Shown: positions 45,454 through 56,844 of the stretch, one piece after another
Position numbering within the stretch: position 1 is the first letter of the stretch
How the letters are laid out: the number at the start of each line of letters is the position of its first letter
Assembly: GCF_000143415.4 (NCBI RefSeq)
Contig: NW_003314404.1
Location: 46,954 to 110,953 of the forward strand
DNA length: 64,000 nt
Reading direction: 5' to 3'
Source of the DNA: Selaginella moellendorffii
Lineage: Eukaryota > Streptophyta > Lycopodiopsida > Selaginellales > Selaginellaceae
Program-made: the position numbers and the translations under genes
Notes under the pieces: model-generated
The model's input: only the letters and a program-made list of their open reading frames with translations
What the model was told of the DNA's origin: nothing
The model's database searches: none

Positions 45454-47439
45454 ACTTCCGCTGACAACTTTCGGGGGAAACGAAACCAGCAACGACAAGA
45501 GCAAGCAAACAAAACGTTGGAGATGAATTCTCGGCCGAAAGCGAGGAGGAAGCAGAACAAGAGAGAAAGTAAAAACGCTTGGAAGAAATTCTTTGGGGAC
45601 GGCAGTATTTATACTCCCCAATCTCCTCATCAAGGAGGCGAGAGCGTACACACACATGAAGCGAGGCTTTTTAATCTGACCTCCAAAGTACACTGAGTCA
45701 AACGCGCAAAGCAACGCTTCAAGTGAGAAAATGGTTATAAAGAGGATATAAGAAGAATGTTGTGTGTGTCAAGAGAGAGATGGATGACAAGCTTAAAGGC
45801 ACGGGTCCTGTTAAAAATAGAAGTCTAACAGGGACTGTTAACTCCATTGCTTGTGGTCACTTCCATTCAAAGTGGCATGTAGCCATGTGTGTGTAGTACT
45901 CTGGGTATAGTGACAGTATAACCCACCACCGTGTACGTACGTGATACATCTTTTTCTTTTTCTTTTTGTTTGATCTCTGGATCTGTCACTTCCATCGCAA
46001 CTTAGAGGAAGAAGAGCATTGGAGGTCATGTCACTACATGGGATCACTTTGGGCTGTTTATCCAATTTCTATGGAGGGGTGGTGTGGTCACAGTCTGCTT
46101 CATTCAATCTGGCGACGTAGCTCCTCGCTAGGCAAAAACTGAAATAAATTCGTTGGGTAGCTGCAGGTGTTCTTATTAAGTTTCTTTTTTGGAAAATGCG
46201 TGCTTTTCTTTTGTTTTCCTGCGATTAAAGAGAGTTTGGGGGGTCAAAAAAGGCAAGAAAATTTGTCTTGTTTTGCGGTGTGATTGCATTGGTGTTGCGT
46301 GTTTTTGGGGCGCACCGTCGTGGTACGCATGTTTGTTGCCCGATTATAACACCATTCCAAATAATTTAAAGAAAGAAAGAAATACAGTATATATATATTT
46401 TTTGGTTTCTCATGCCTGGAAAATGTATTTCGTTTTCTTTATGTGGATCGACGAGGAAACACGTCCTTGATCACTGCCAGGGATGCACTGTGCGGGTGGC
46501 AGCACCTCCACCGCTAAATCAATGCACCAAATTGTTTTGGACCCCATGGGTTGCCAAGTCGGTGGGGGAAAGATGGGAAAGATTGAGTTAGCTAGCGTCA
46601 AGTTTCTCTCTTCTTTGATGTGAAGAACAAGCAAGCGAGAAGCCTTTGAAAGATCTATCGCTCATCTCTCATGACAAATGCTCCCATGAATCGCTCACAA
46701 ATCCACCTTTGCTAGCATCTTTGCTTTTGGTAGTGAGTAAAATCGAGGCACACCCACAAACAAAGCATGCTCAAGACGGATCTCCCACTTTTCTTGTCCT
46801 TGGAGGGAAAATTTCTTGGTTTGCTCCAAGCTTTTGGCTGCAAGTCTGTAATAATAATGGGTGTGTTGTTCTACACATCTCGAGGCGGCCGATCCATCCA
46901 GACACAGCCAAATGGAGCCACTGCCAAGAGCATCTTTCTCTTTTCTTGTCAATGCCCTTACAGCCGCTTGGAAATGAATGAGTCTTTTCTATATGCTGAC
47001 AATAACAATAATAATAATAGCAGCAGTAATAATAAGTTATTATTATTTTAAAGAAAGCAGAAAACCTCGATCGCCCACGTTGTAGCAAGCTCTCAAAAGT
47101 TGCTCTCCGACGATGGCGAAGTCCCTATCTCTCAGATTTTATATTTTTCCTTCAAGACCTGATGCTGCGAAGAAGATCCTGGCAGTTGTCCGGCAACTCC
47201 ACGAGGGGCTGCTGCCCAATCGGGTTGGATGTTGTAGCGACACACAGCTAGCTGCGCATAAAAAGTTTCTAGAACGAGCCACCATCAATCCAAAAAACGA
47301 TGGTACTTAGTTTGATCCAGAAGCTTTGGCTGGCAGTGTGCCAGCAAATGTGAATTATGTCGAGCTCGGTCTCCGCTACTATCTCGGGTGCCCGGCTAGG
47401 CATATCGGCCCCAACCTCGGCTGCCCGACTCAACAGTGG
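45454..47439. other. Intergenic, CLE-like gene promoter and PPR upstream region
   Basis: No further gene is convincing. An AAT/AGC-type low-complexity run lies near 47001-47048. An ORF of 65 codons at 47113-47310 is in the same frame as the PPR gene and is separated from it by a TAG stop (see findings). Confidence 0.5.
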
Positions 47440-50079
47440 ATGCTTGCTCGTTCTGCTAGAAGGCCAAGGTCGTCTCGCTATCTCCATCTTTCCGCGGGTG
47501 ATTTTCACGAATCCAACACCCAAGATGGTGGCAGGCTGGCGAGGTCTTTGCGAGAATGCGCTCGCAGCAGGGATCTCTCCAGGGGTAAGTCCCTACACAG
47601 GCAGATTACTGGATCGGGGATGGGATCTGATAGATTCCTGGCAAATCTTCTCATGGAGATGTATGGAAAGTGCCAGGACGTGGGTAAGGCAGATGCGGTG
47701 TTTAGAAGCATGGGCGACAGGAACGTTTTCTCGTGGAACATTATCATTGCGGCAAATGCCCAGACCGGGCATGGCAAGAAGGCATTGCATTTGTTTCGAG
47801 AGATGGATCTGGAAGGAGTCAAGCCGAGCGAAGTAACGTTTGTGAGCGTCATATCGTCGGTCTCCGAGCTTGGTTCGATCGATCTAGCGGTTTATGTACG
47901 TGCTCGCGTGGATGCCTGTGGATTTGGAGCTCATCTCGTCGTGGGGACGGCGCTCATCGGTATGTATGGCCGATGCAAGCGACCGGGAGAAGCTCGCGAG
48001 ATATTCGACAGCCTACGTGAGAAGAACGTAGTGTCCTGGACAAGTATGATCCGAGCGTATGCTCTAAGTGGCCAAAACCGAGAGGCCGTGAAGCTCTACA
48101 AGGCTATGGACGTGACTCCAAACGAGTATACTCTGGCTTCCATCGCCGAGGCCTGCGAGAATCTGGAAGAAGCAAGGGAGATCGAGACAAGAGCCGTGGA
48201 TGGCGGTTTTGGATCCGTGAGAGCCGTGGCACTGGCGATCGTTGGCATGTTTTGCAAGCTCGGGAGCCTGGACGATGCGCGGAGATACTTGATCCGGCAC
48301 GACGCAAAAAACGTTTTTTGCTGGAACCAACTGATCGCAGCGCAAGGCCGGAGCTCGAGCTCGAGCACGGCTATGGATTTGTACCGGGAAATGCGACGAA
48401 ACCACGGCGTGGAGCCCGACTGCGTCACGTACCTCGAGCTCCTCAAGGTGTGCTCGGACTGGAAGCTCGGGCGGGAGCTCCATGCAAGCGTTTTGGAGCA
48501 CGGATTCGAGCAGGACGAGGTCGTGAGCAGCGCGCTGGTGACGATGCATGGGAGATGTGCCATGCCAGACGCCGCGAGGAAGATCTTCGCAAGCATCGAG
48601 AGGAAGAACGTCGTATCCTGGACGACGATGATCGCGGCCTACGCGCAGAGCGATCGCAGCGACGAGGCGATGGAGCTTTTCCACGCCATGGACTTGGAAG
48701 GCGTGAGGCCGAGCGAGCAGACGTTCGTGAGCGTCGTGCACGCGCTGGCATCCAGTTCTTCTTCCAGGGACGAGCTTGCCGCGCTCGCGGCGGCGAGATC
48801 GCTCGAGGAGCGCGCGCTGCGATCCGGGCTAGGAATCGATGGCGTGCTCGGGAATGCGATGGTGGACTTGTACGGCAAGCGCCGGCGGCCGGACGAGGCG
48901 AGGGGAGTCTTTGACGCGATGCGCTCGAGGAGCGCGGTGGCGTGGACTGCGATGATCCAGGCCTACGCCCAGAGCGGCCGCCGCGAGGAAGCGTTCGCGC
49001 TGTTTCGCGAGATGGAGATCGAGCCGGCTGCGACGACGTTTGTGAGCGTGCTTGAGGCCTGCGCAGGGAGCTCCGACTTGGACGCCGGGCGGGAGGTTCA
49101 CTCCGCGGTTGTGTCGCGCGGCTTGGAGTCGGACGTGTTCGTGGGCACCGCGCTGATCGACATGTTTGGCAAGTGCGGTGATTGCGACGCTGCGCGATCG
49201 TCATTCGAGCGCATTGCCGACAAAACCATCGTGCCGTGGAACGCCATGCTCGCGGTCTACGTCCAAAACGGCCGCCCGAGAGACGCGCTCGAGCTCTTGA
49301 ACCACGGCGGTACAGTCAACGGCAGGGGCGGTACGGTCAAACTAGTCAATGCGACGGGCGGCACTGGCGGCGTGACGCCGGACAAGATCACATTCGTGCT
49401 CCTGCTGAACGCGTGTGGCGCGCTGGGCGAGATAGCGGTGGGGAGAGCGCTCCACCGTGATGCCATCCCGGGCGAGCTCTTGGGCGAGAGCTCGTGCATC
49501 GGCAACGCGCTGGTGGCCATGTACGCGAGCTGCGGGAGCTTGGAGGAGGCCCGCGTGGCATTCCGCGGCATCCAGCGTAAGAGCCTCGCGAGCTGGAACG
49601 CCATGGCTGGGGCTGTGGCGGCGCTGGGCGGGTCACGATCTTGGAGCGCGAGCATGGAGCTCTTCTCGGAGATGGAGCTCCAAGGATTCAACGCGGACGA
49701 GGCGAGCTTGGCAGGGATACTCTCGGGATGCAGCCACGCCGGATTGAAGCACCAAGGGTGGCGGATCTTTGTGTCCATGACCGATGACTTTGGAGTACCT
49801 TGCAGCGCTGTGCACTACGTTTGCATCGTCGACATGCTTGGTCGGCTGGGGCAGCTCGACGAGGCCGAGAGCTTGCTGGGCAGCATGCCATATCAGCCGG
49901 GGCTGGTGGGCTGGATGACGCTGCTGGGGGCGTGCGGTAAGCACGGTGACGTATGCCGAGGCGCCATTGCCGCGCAGCATGCCGCGGAGCTTAACGACCG
50001 GAACGCTGCCGCTAACTACGTGCTGCTGGCTAACATGTATGCAGGGATCATGTATGCTACCGAAGGTGGAGAGTTTTGA
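47440..50079 (+). CDS. PLS-class pentatricopeptide repeat protein, E region truncated
   Basis: A single exon of 879 aa from ATG 47440. The frame is open upstream to 47311 but has no earlier ATG. The N-terminus MLARSARRPRSSRYLHLS is Arg/Ser-rich, as for mitochondrial or plastid import. It is followed by an unbroken series of PPR units with the usual words: GKSLHRQI, LLMEMYGKCQDVGKADAVFRSM, NVFSWNIIIAANAQTGHGKKALHLF, NVVSWTTMIAAYAQSDRSDEAMELF and VFVGTALIDMFGKCGD. P, L and S type units of varying length are present. The E motif begins (GWMTLLGACGKHGDVCRGAIAAQHAAEL, then NYVLLANMYA) but ends after GIMYATEGGEF. The rest of E/E+ and any DYW cytidine-deaminase domain are absent. Such proteins bind organelle RNA, often to direct C-to-U editing. 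Without DYW this one would need a partner, or it is decaying. Confidence 0.9.
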   Translation: MLARSARRPRSSRYLHLSAGDFHESNTQDGGRLARSLRECARSRDLSRGKSLHRQITGSGMGSDRFLANLLMEMYGKCQDVGKADAVFRSMGDRNVFSWNIIIAANAQTGHGKKALHLFREMDLEGVKPSEVTFVSVISSVSELGSIDLAVYVRARVDACGFGAHLVVGTALIGMYGRCKRPGEAREIFDSLREKNVVSWTSMIRAYALSGQNREAVKLYKAMDVTPNEYTLASIAEACENLEEAREIETRAVDGGFGSVRAVALAIVGMFCKLGSLDDARRYLIRHDAKNVFCWNQLIAAQGRSSSSSTAMDLYREMRRNHGVEPDCVTYLELLKVCSDWKLGRELHASVLEHGFEQDEVVSSALVTMHGRCAMPDAARKIFASIERKNVVSWTTMIAAYAQSDRSDEAMELFHAMDLEGVRPSEQTFVSVVHALASSSSSRDELAALAAARSLEERALRSGLGIDGVLGNAMVDLYGKRRRPDEARGVFDAMRSRSAVAWTAMIQAYAQSGRREEAFALFREMEIEPAATTFVSVLEACAGSSDLDAGREVHSAVVSRGLESDVFVGTALIDMFGKCGDCDAARSSFERIADKTIVPWNAMLAVYVQNGRPRDALELLNHGGTVNGRGGTVKLVNATGGTGGVTPDKITFVLLLNACGALGEIAVGRALHRDAIPGELLGESSCIGNALVAMYASCGSLEEARVAFRGIQRKSLASWNAMAGAVAALGGSRSWSASMELFSEMELQGFNADEASLAGILSGCSHAGLKHQGWRIFVSMTDDFGVPCSAVHYVCIVDMLGRLGQLDEAESLLGSMPYQPGLVGWMTLLGACGKHGDVCRGAIAAQHAAELNDRNAAANYVLLANMYAGIMYATEGGEF

Positions 50080-50300
50080 ACTATGACAAGTTTGTCAGTG
50101 GCAAGCGTTTTCCTCTGTTGTTTTTCTTTTGTTTTTTAAAGTTGTTATTTGAAGAAAAATTCCCTGCTAGAGAAGATCAGAGAATGCCGTTGGTGCCAAC
50201 CAGCTTGATTCATTTCGCTCTCTAATATTAAAGTTGGAAGAACTTTCCCTCCGAGATTTTGAGATGGTTCTAAATCTTTATTATGGTTTCACAGGAGAGA
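50080..50300. other. Short intergenic spacer
   Basis: PPR 3' flank and promoter of the small gene at 50301. Nothing else is seen. Confidence 0.5.
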
Positions 50301-50886
50301 ATGGGCATTAGGAGGCGATTACAAGTTATTCTCTGCTGTAGAATCCCCAGCGATGAAGGAAAGACAAGGTCAAGTGATCCTCCATAATCTTTAGAGTCTT
50401 TCAGGAGTGGCTGGAAATAAAGAAAGTTGTGACATTGAAGTGATTTTGACGTATGCGCTACCACTCTCGCAGAATTCAGGGCTTCCGCGTTCGGGAACTC
50501 GAGGCCAGCGATGATCCAGAATCTTCACCACTAAAAAATGCATCCAAGGTTCTTCTAACTTCGAATTGGAATTGGAGATAGCCTCTAGATCTACTGTCTT
50601 TCAGATGGAGCAAGGGGTAGAAGTAGTAGATCGCAGCGACAAATGTCTCAACAAGGAGAAAGAAGCACAATTGGCAGCACTTGCCAGGATCCAGGACAAG
50701 ATTCAAAAGATCATAGAGCGGTTGAGCTGCAAGGACGCGAATCTGGCCAAGAGACCGTGGAGCAGTGCCATGGAGGGAAGTGAGAGCCAGGGTCCCAAAT
50801 TCTGGGAGGATCAAATACAGGCTGCCATTGCCAGGCTGCAATCGCTAAGTGGAGATTTGGCCGAGAGTTCAGCTCCCAGTAAATAA
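50301..50886 (+). CDS. Small coiled-coil protein, unrecognised
   Basis: Three-exon model: 50301-50368, 50473-50548, 50605-50886, with phases 2, 0, 0 and 141 aa. It starts MGIRRRLQVILCCRIPSDEG and ends LSGDLAESSAPSK. The middle (LNKEKEAQLAALARIQDKIQKIIERLSCKDANL) is a strong amphipathic helix or short coiled coil. A second helix (FWEDQIQAAIARLQSLSGDL) lies near the C-terminus. All three parts keep one frame across canonical GT-AG introns of 104 and 56 nt, which is the main argument for a gene. I recognise no family. If the first exon is wrong, the protein may start at the Met opening exon 3 (50605). Confidence 0.5.
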
Positions 50887-51550
50887 AATTCGTGGTGGCA
50901 CGACACGTGGCAAAGTGCCATGGTTTGCATATATAAGGGGGTCGATCTAGCAATGCTTTTTGCAGGGGAGAGCTTGAAATATTAGCGTTTGGATCTCCTG
51001 GTACCTCCAAATGTGGCCGTTGGGCCTTGGAAGACTGTGACTAAGTTTCTATGGCCAACTTCATTGTGGTTTAGAGGATAGTGTTAGATATACAGCCCCC
51101 CAAAGCTGGCCCATAAATCTTAACACCAAGAAGCAATTGAAGCTTGATAAGATTTGAAATTTTACTATTAGATTCTTACAGAAGACTTAGTCAAACATTA
51201 TGGCTGTGAACTTGCCCTTCTGACAAATTAAAATGAACAAGGAGTGAACCCCAACCATTAAAGCTTTACAACTTTAAATCCCACATGGTATAAAACATTT
51301 TTAGAATACTCTTATGATTCATGTTATTTTTCCCTCCCCAATGAACCAACTAGGGATGGTAGTTTCGAGAAGTTAAATGAACCTCACATGAAGTAAGTCT
51401 AAGGCAATATAGCCATGAGAAAAAATGTGCAAACAACAATATTAATGTCATGACAAATGGCCATGAAAGAAAGTAATATAACTTTCTCACATGACAATAT
51501 AGTCATGGAAACAAGAAAATGAGAATAGAGTAAACAATTTAAATCATATA
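50887..51550. other. Flank of the gypsy remnant, possible LTR
   Basis: AT-rich sequence beginning around 51080, downstream (in element orientation) of the gypsy integrase fragments. It could be the 3' LTR or internal end of that element. No matching LTR copy was found in the window to prove it. Confidence 0.3.
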
Positions 51551-51559
51551 ATAATATGG

Positions 51560-52960
51560 TTATAAGACTTAATTTTCCCCTTTCTCAAGAATATTACATA
51601 AGTTATAACTAAAACTCAAAAATACTCTCTTCACATTATTCTCAATTTCCCATGTAACTTCATCCATAGAATAATCATTCCACTGAACTAACAACTCATG
51701 AATTGTCTTATAGTGTATTTTCATTAATCTTTAAGTAAAAATATTGGCTGGATTAACCTTCTCAACATCAATCTTTAGGACTTGGATGATAGACTAATCC
51801 ACAACATCACCAAAGTGTAAATACATTTTAAGTTTACTTATATAAAACATTGGATAAATCAGTTGGCAAGTTTTAAAGATAAACAAGATCCTTTATATAC
51901 TGTAAAATTATTTAAAACCCACAATACCATAAAGACAATTTAGAATTGCCACTTCTTTTTACAGATTGTTGTGCATGTGACAGCTTAAAGAAAACTTTGT
52001 CACCAACTTTACACTTTTAATGACGATGATGCTTATTGGTCAATCTTTTGTCTCAATTTTAAGCTTGTTTTATATTCAACTTTGCCAACTCAAGCTTGTC
52101 TTGCATATCCTCCAAAAAATTACAAACATGAAGCATTTGAACCAAAGCCAAACTTAAGAGACTTAAGCTTATACCAATACATTGCTATGAATAAATATAT
52201 GCAAATAACTAATTAACAAGTGCTATTGTGAGCAAATTGAAACAAAAGCAAGTACCTCTGCTATACTCCTTGTTGAGTCATGTTTCCCATAAAAGACCTT
52301 AGCATATCTTCTAACAACTAATCCCTTACAGATGATCAATCACAGCCTTCCATTGCTTTTTTCAATCAAGAAGTTTGGATCACATTATTGTGCTCTTACA
52401 TAAATCTGAGTTTATGTACTTAGAAAACACTCAAAAGAAAAGATTTATAGAAGATGGTTAGCTCACCATCCCAAGCCAGATACTTTTGTAAGATTATATT
52501 GAAGGAGTCATCTGTAAAGAGGATTCATGTGCTTTATTTGCCCATTGTGGATGCTCACCACTACTCATGCTTAACTTAATCTTTAGCTTCTTAAGTACCA
52601 TTTGCTAAAACTTAGATATGAACTTAGGATCCCAATCACATCTAATAAACCATAAAGATTGAATAATTGGTCTACAAACAACTGAGCAAGTTTAGAAACT
52701 TTAATTGTTGTTTTCACTAAGAAGAAATAAACCATGTTTGCCAAATGATCCATAACAACCCAAATAGCATCATTTCCTCTAAAGGTAAATTAATGATAAA
52801 GTCTATTGAAATGTTATCCTATTTATTCTTGGGTACATATAAAGGATAATAGAGGCTAGTGAACTTTTGATGATCAACTTTGACTGCATAGTAAATCAAA
52901 TAATCAAGCATCATCCCAAGCCAAAAGAAATGCCTCTTCACCAATATATATATTTTTAGT
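51560..52960 (-). pseudogene. Decayed Ty3/gypsy integrase remnant
   Basis: Read on the minus strand from 52960 downward, fragments resemble the gypsy integrase core and C-terminal region: SIDFIINLP-like, AIWVVMDHLANMVYF-like, LFVDQLFNLYGLLDVI, GDKVFFKLSHAQQS and KLSLWYCGF, then a region like LPTDLSNVLYK where chromovirus pol reads LPPxxxIHxVFHVS. Stops and frame changes occur throughout. Upstream RT and RNase H are not visible, so only the 3' part of pol remains. The AT-rich composition suggests an old, methylation-decayed copy. Confidence 0.8.
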
Positions 52961-53077
52961 ACCCTTGGAAACCTAACATATCATAACACTCAACCAAAAT
53001 CTATTTAATGAGTTTGTCAATACGAAGAACCACTACACATCCTTTCTTCACCAAAATTCCTATAAGTTTTTGAGTTT

Positions 53078-53099
53078 GGACTTCCCGGGAGGTCACCCA
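53078..53099 (-). repeat. 22-bp match to the 3' part of 5S rRNA (antisense)
   Basis: The minus strand reads TGGGTGACCTCCCGGGAAGTCC, the conserved 3' segment of plant 5S rRNA, immediately before the first LTR. It is too short to be a 5S gene. Confidence 0.6.
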
Positions 53100-53101
53100 G
53101 C

Positions 53102-54518
53102 TGTGAGACACAAATCCCTAAGCCCCAAAGTGGAGCCGAAAGGGTGCCACGTAGTAGTGGCCGAAGCAAAAGCCAAACGAGCGTAACACGTTTGGACTAA
53201 AAGGCTCCGACTTGAGAGGTTGAGAGTGGGAGTGGAACTTCCAATGGAGTGCTCAAGGAATGAGCATGAAGTGAACAATAAGCGAGGCTCCAAAAAGGGA
53301 CATAAAAGGACCAACACATGACACGTGGAAGTGTTCGAGATGGACCCGAGATGGAGTCCAAAGTGGAGCCCGAGATGGAGTCCGAGATGGACCTGAGATG
53401 GAGTCCGAGATGGAGTCCGAGATGGAGTCTGAGATGGACCCGAGATGGAGTCCGAGATGGAGTCCGAGATGGACCCGAGATGGAGTCCGAGATGGAACCG
53501 AGACCGAGACCGAGACCGAGGCCGAGACCGAGACCGAGGCCAAGACCGAGACCAAGACCGAGTCCGAGTCCGAAACCGGGACCGAGACCGAGTCCGAGTC
53601 TGAGTTCGAGCCCAAGTTTGGCCAGGAAAGGCCAGTTTGGCCCAGGAAGGCCATACTCAGTGTTGGGTGATGAACTGACCACTGGGAAGTCCAAGACTAG
53701 AGTGAATACGGACCGACAAGCGGAGTAGCTTAGTGAAGTGTTCAAGAGCCGGCTCTAGTTCCCCCGGGAGATCGACTGGCCGATGCTCCTAGTCCAAGTG
53801 TGAGTGGCACTACCTACTTGGATACTTGGTGTGGCTCAACGAAACCTCGCTCTAAGCCCATGGCTAGAGCACCCAAAGGGGGAAGGCGGGGAGAATACCC
53901 ATGAGGCTGCATAGGGCCACGGTGTTCCGAAATGTTGTCCCAAAGGCCCAGACTGTGGAAAGGAAGAGGAGTAATCCTTTGGTGTAGTGACCAAGGATAC
54001 AGTCGAGTGGTGAGGAAGTCCTAGAGGACTGTGGGACTTAATGGTCGAGCCTGTGGGCCTCAATCCAGTGGCAGTGTTGGCGAACACGGCCAGAGGCAGA
54101 AAGGGACTTGGTGAAGACCGGAAAAGGGATATTGGGGAAGGCTATTCCCCATGTCTGTGGGCATCCTAAGGATGCTAAGGAGTGGATCTGGAATGATCAC
54201 TCTTGGATGGATGGCCCAGTCCTTGAGAGATGGGACTATGATGCAGGTGGTGTTAGACCTCCGGTGTGACCAAGGTAAAGGGGCATGGCCTTAGCGTAAC
54301 GGGCTGATATGTCGGTGGTACCTTGGGGTGTCGGTCATGGGATCGGACACGTGGAGCACTTGGATCAAGTGCAAAGGTTGAGTGGCGGGGATGCCATTCT
54401 CGGGGCTAGCAAGCCCAAGTCTGAAATAGGACTTATGGAGGTTGTGAGTGAGACTCCTCCAAGTGGTTGGAAGTGTGGTTAAGTGACTAAAGTAGAATGG
54501 AAAATTTAGTCGCTTACA
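53102..54518 (+). mobile_element. LTR 1 of tandem non-autonomous LTR element
   Basis: Starts TGTGAGACACAAA and ends GTCGCTTACA (TG...CA), followed by the primer-binding site. It is about 1417 bp. By eye it is roughly 85-88 percent identical to LTR 2, with a shorter minisatellite and without the roughly 100-bp block (ggagcctgagagggtgaaag...) that LTRs 2 and 3 carry after the minisatellite. Confidence 0.85.
53331..53625 (+). repeat. GAGATGGAGTCC / GAGACC minisatellite, LTR 1
   Basis: 12-bp units GAGATGGAGTCC and GAGATGGACCCG alternate irregularly, then pass into 6-bp units GAGACC and GAGTCC. The repeats leave all frames open on both strands, producing ORFs of ESEME, SDSIS, GLGLG and RTRTR type that are not genes. 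Confidence 0.97.
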
Positions 54519-56844
54519 ACTTGGTATCGGAGCTGTTCCTTAGTCCGACTTTTATTAGTGACTAAGTATATCACCGCTTGTATTGGAATCGGAAGGTCTT
54601 AGATATGGACCTATCCTCGAGGAGTAGCATGTCGAAAGGACATGGCTCTCCACTCAAGTTCATGCATGAACTTGTGCATGATATGGTGGATGGAAAAGGG
54701 CCAGTAAGGGAACGACTTTGGAATCTTGGGAACAGTATAAGGGTTTCCTCAAAGAGCTGAGGATGTGATCCAGATGAGCGTTTGACGCAGCAAACGAGCT
54801 AATGTAGTTGTGGTAAACAACTATAGTTGGGATCACGGGAAAGATGCAGAGTCCAAAACAATAAAGGAGTCACAAGATTACCCTTATATGGTTGAAGCTG
54901 GTACTCATAAATTTGAGACCGGAATTATTGACCGTGGGAGGTCAAATACAAAAGAGGACACCAGTCCTTGAAATGGTAGTCGGGGCTACTTCTAATAAAT
55001 GCTGGAACAACCCAAGGAGTTGGGGGTGTACTTAAAGATGAGTTGCTATCCTCATCACATGAACAAGTAGTCTTAAGGGGCAAAGGGTAGCCCCAAGAAA
55101 ATCATCAAGTGTCAGAGTAACATTTGCAAATATTGTCTTTGTGAGTAGGATATGAATACAAGAAGTTGTATTCCAGTGAGTTGGCACCTCTAAGACTGAG
55201 ACCTCGCAGGTTGTTGGATAAGCAAAGTCCAAAATGCTGGATGACTCAAGCGGAGTCAGAGAATGGTCCTAAGGGATTGGTTGGAGCATTTGGACTGAGG
55301 TGTATGGTGCCCCATGAGGTATAGGGAGGATCATAAGATCCAAGTATGAAAACAGTAGGTATTTCATTGATGGCAGAATGTGCCATACTAAAGTTGTGAG
55401 AAAGATGTTCCCAGAAGAAAACAACTTTGGCCCAAAGTTGGGTGCAAACACTATGGTGCGGTGCTAATGGATAGTTAGCATGAGGAATAACTATATTGGT
55501 CTTGGCAAAGACCTAGACACTAATAAGTAGTGTCATAAAAGTAGGTTCGTGGGGCTGATGGTGTGGAGACACCAAATGTGCCAAGGTGTGATACCTTGAG
55601 GTTATGTTGGTGGGTTCATAAGAACCCCTTGCCAAGGGAATCCCAACGGAAGCGGGAATGGCATGGCCTAAGCTGGAAGACATGCGGTTGGAGTGTGGTG
55701 ACCCAGATAATGATGGAGGTGTGAAAGCACCAAGCAATGAGTTGTAAAACTTGACAACTATGGGGCAACTAAGTAAGAGGTGCAAGATAATTGGTTAAAT
55801 GGGTAAAAGGTAGCTACCCAAAACTTTTTAATGGCATAAGGAAGTTAGATATACCCTTACGGGGGATAAATTGCTTATGTTGTAAGATAGTAAGTCAATG
55901 TCGTAAACGGGAATGCTCATTGTCAGGAGGCCATCATTGGGACACCCAAACACTCTAGAACACCAGGAGGTGGTGTTTCGTGTTGCAAGGGCAATAGATA
56001 AGGCCCAAGGGACTAAGTCCCTAGCGAATGATGGATAGTAGGTGCTATCCAAATGTCCAAGGTTGTGGAGACAGGAGAAGATTGTTTACCCGAATTGGAC
56101 AAAGCCAAAAATGGAATTTTGGCAAGGCTAGTGATGGGCATGTAAAGGCACATAAGTAGCAACGTTAATCCCGATGTGTGGGATTATAAGGTAAGCATGC
56201 CCAAGATTGAGGAACCACTCCCTAGGCTATCGGGTAGGTTCATCCCTAAGAATACTTGCTAAGGCATAGTAAAATGTGCAAAGCTATCCTCCTAGTCTGG
56301 AGGAGAATAACCAAAGGAAACATATGGGGCCAAAAGGCAAGTAATATTGGGATGGAACTGAACCATAGAAATCAAAGGGCATATCCAATGGTGGTTATGC
56401 AAGTTGGGAGTGGAGAATCAAGAGGGTGCTCGAGGATGTTGTTGCTAGCAACCATGATGCTATGAAGAGTCTAAAATATGGAATTGTCCATGTTAGACTA
56501 TATGGCAACTATAAAGCTTGCGAAAAGGGAGGCCTTAGCAAGCTAAGGGACAGAGTTCCTTCAAGGTTCCCAAAGACGATTCTAGGTAACTCAGTACCTA
56601 GAAAGGCCAAGTGTAAATGGTTCATGGAACGGGCGAAATCAGAGTGGCGCAGCAGAAGCGTGGTCTTGAAGCTTGCCATGAGGCAAGGCTATCAAGGTTA
56701 AGGAAGTAGTTCCCGAGTGTTCAAATAGAAGGCTTTGAACGAAAGTCGATGGTCAAGGACTTTCACGCTTATGTAGGGACCATGTTACAGTGGTCGGAGG
56801 ACTTGCCAAGCGAGATTGGCAAGTCGGGGGAACAAATACCCTAG
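54519..56844 (+). mobile_element. Internal region 1 (shortened)
   Basis: Begins with a primer-binding site TGGTATCGGAGC at 54522-54533, one base off the usual initiator-Met tRNA site TGGTATCAGAGC. It continues for 2.3 kb, homologous to the first 2.3 kb of internal region 2. No gag, protease, RT, RNase H or integrase is recognisable; ORFs on either strand are short. Homology to internal region 2 stops at AAATACCCTAG, where LTR 2 begins, so about 1.77 kb of 3' internal sequence is absent. Confidence 0.8.
54522..54533 (+). promoter_or_regulatory. Primer-binding site 1 (tRNA-iMet type)
   Basis: TGGTATCGGAGC lies 3 bases after the end of LTR 1. The one deviation from TGGTATCAGAGC still allows a G-U pair with the tRNA 3' end. 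Confidence 0.8.
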
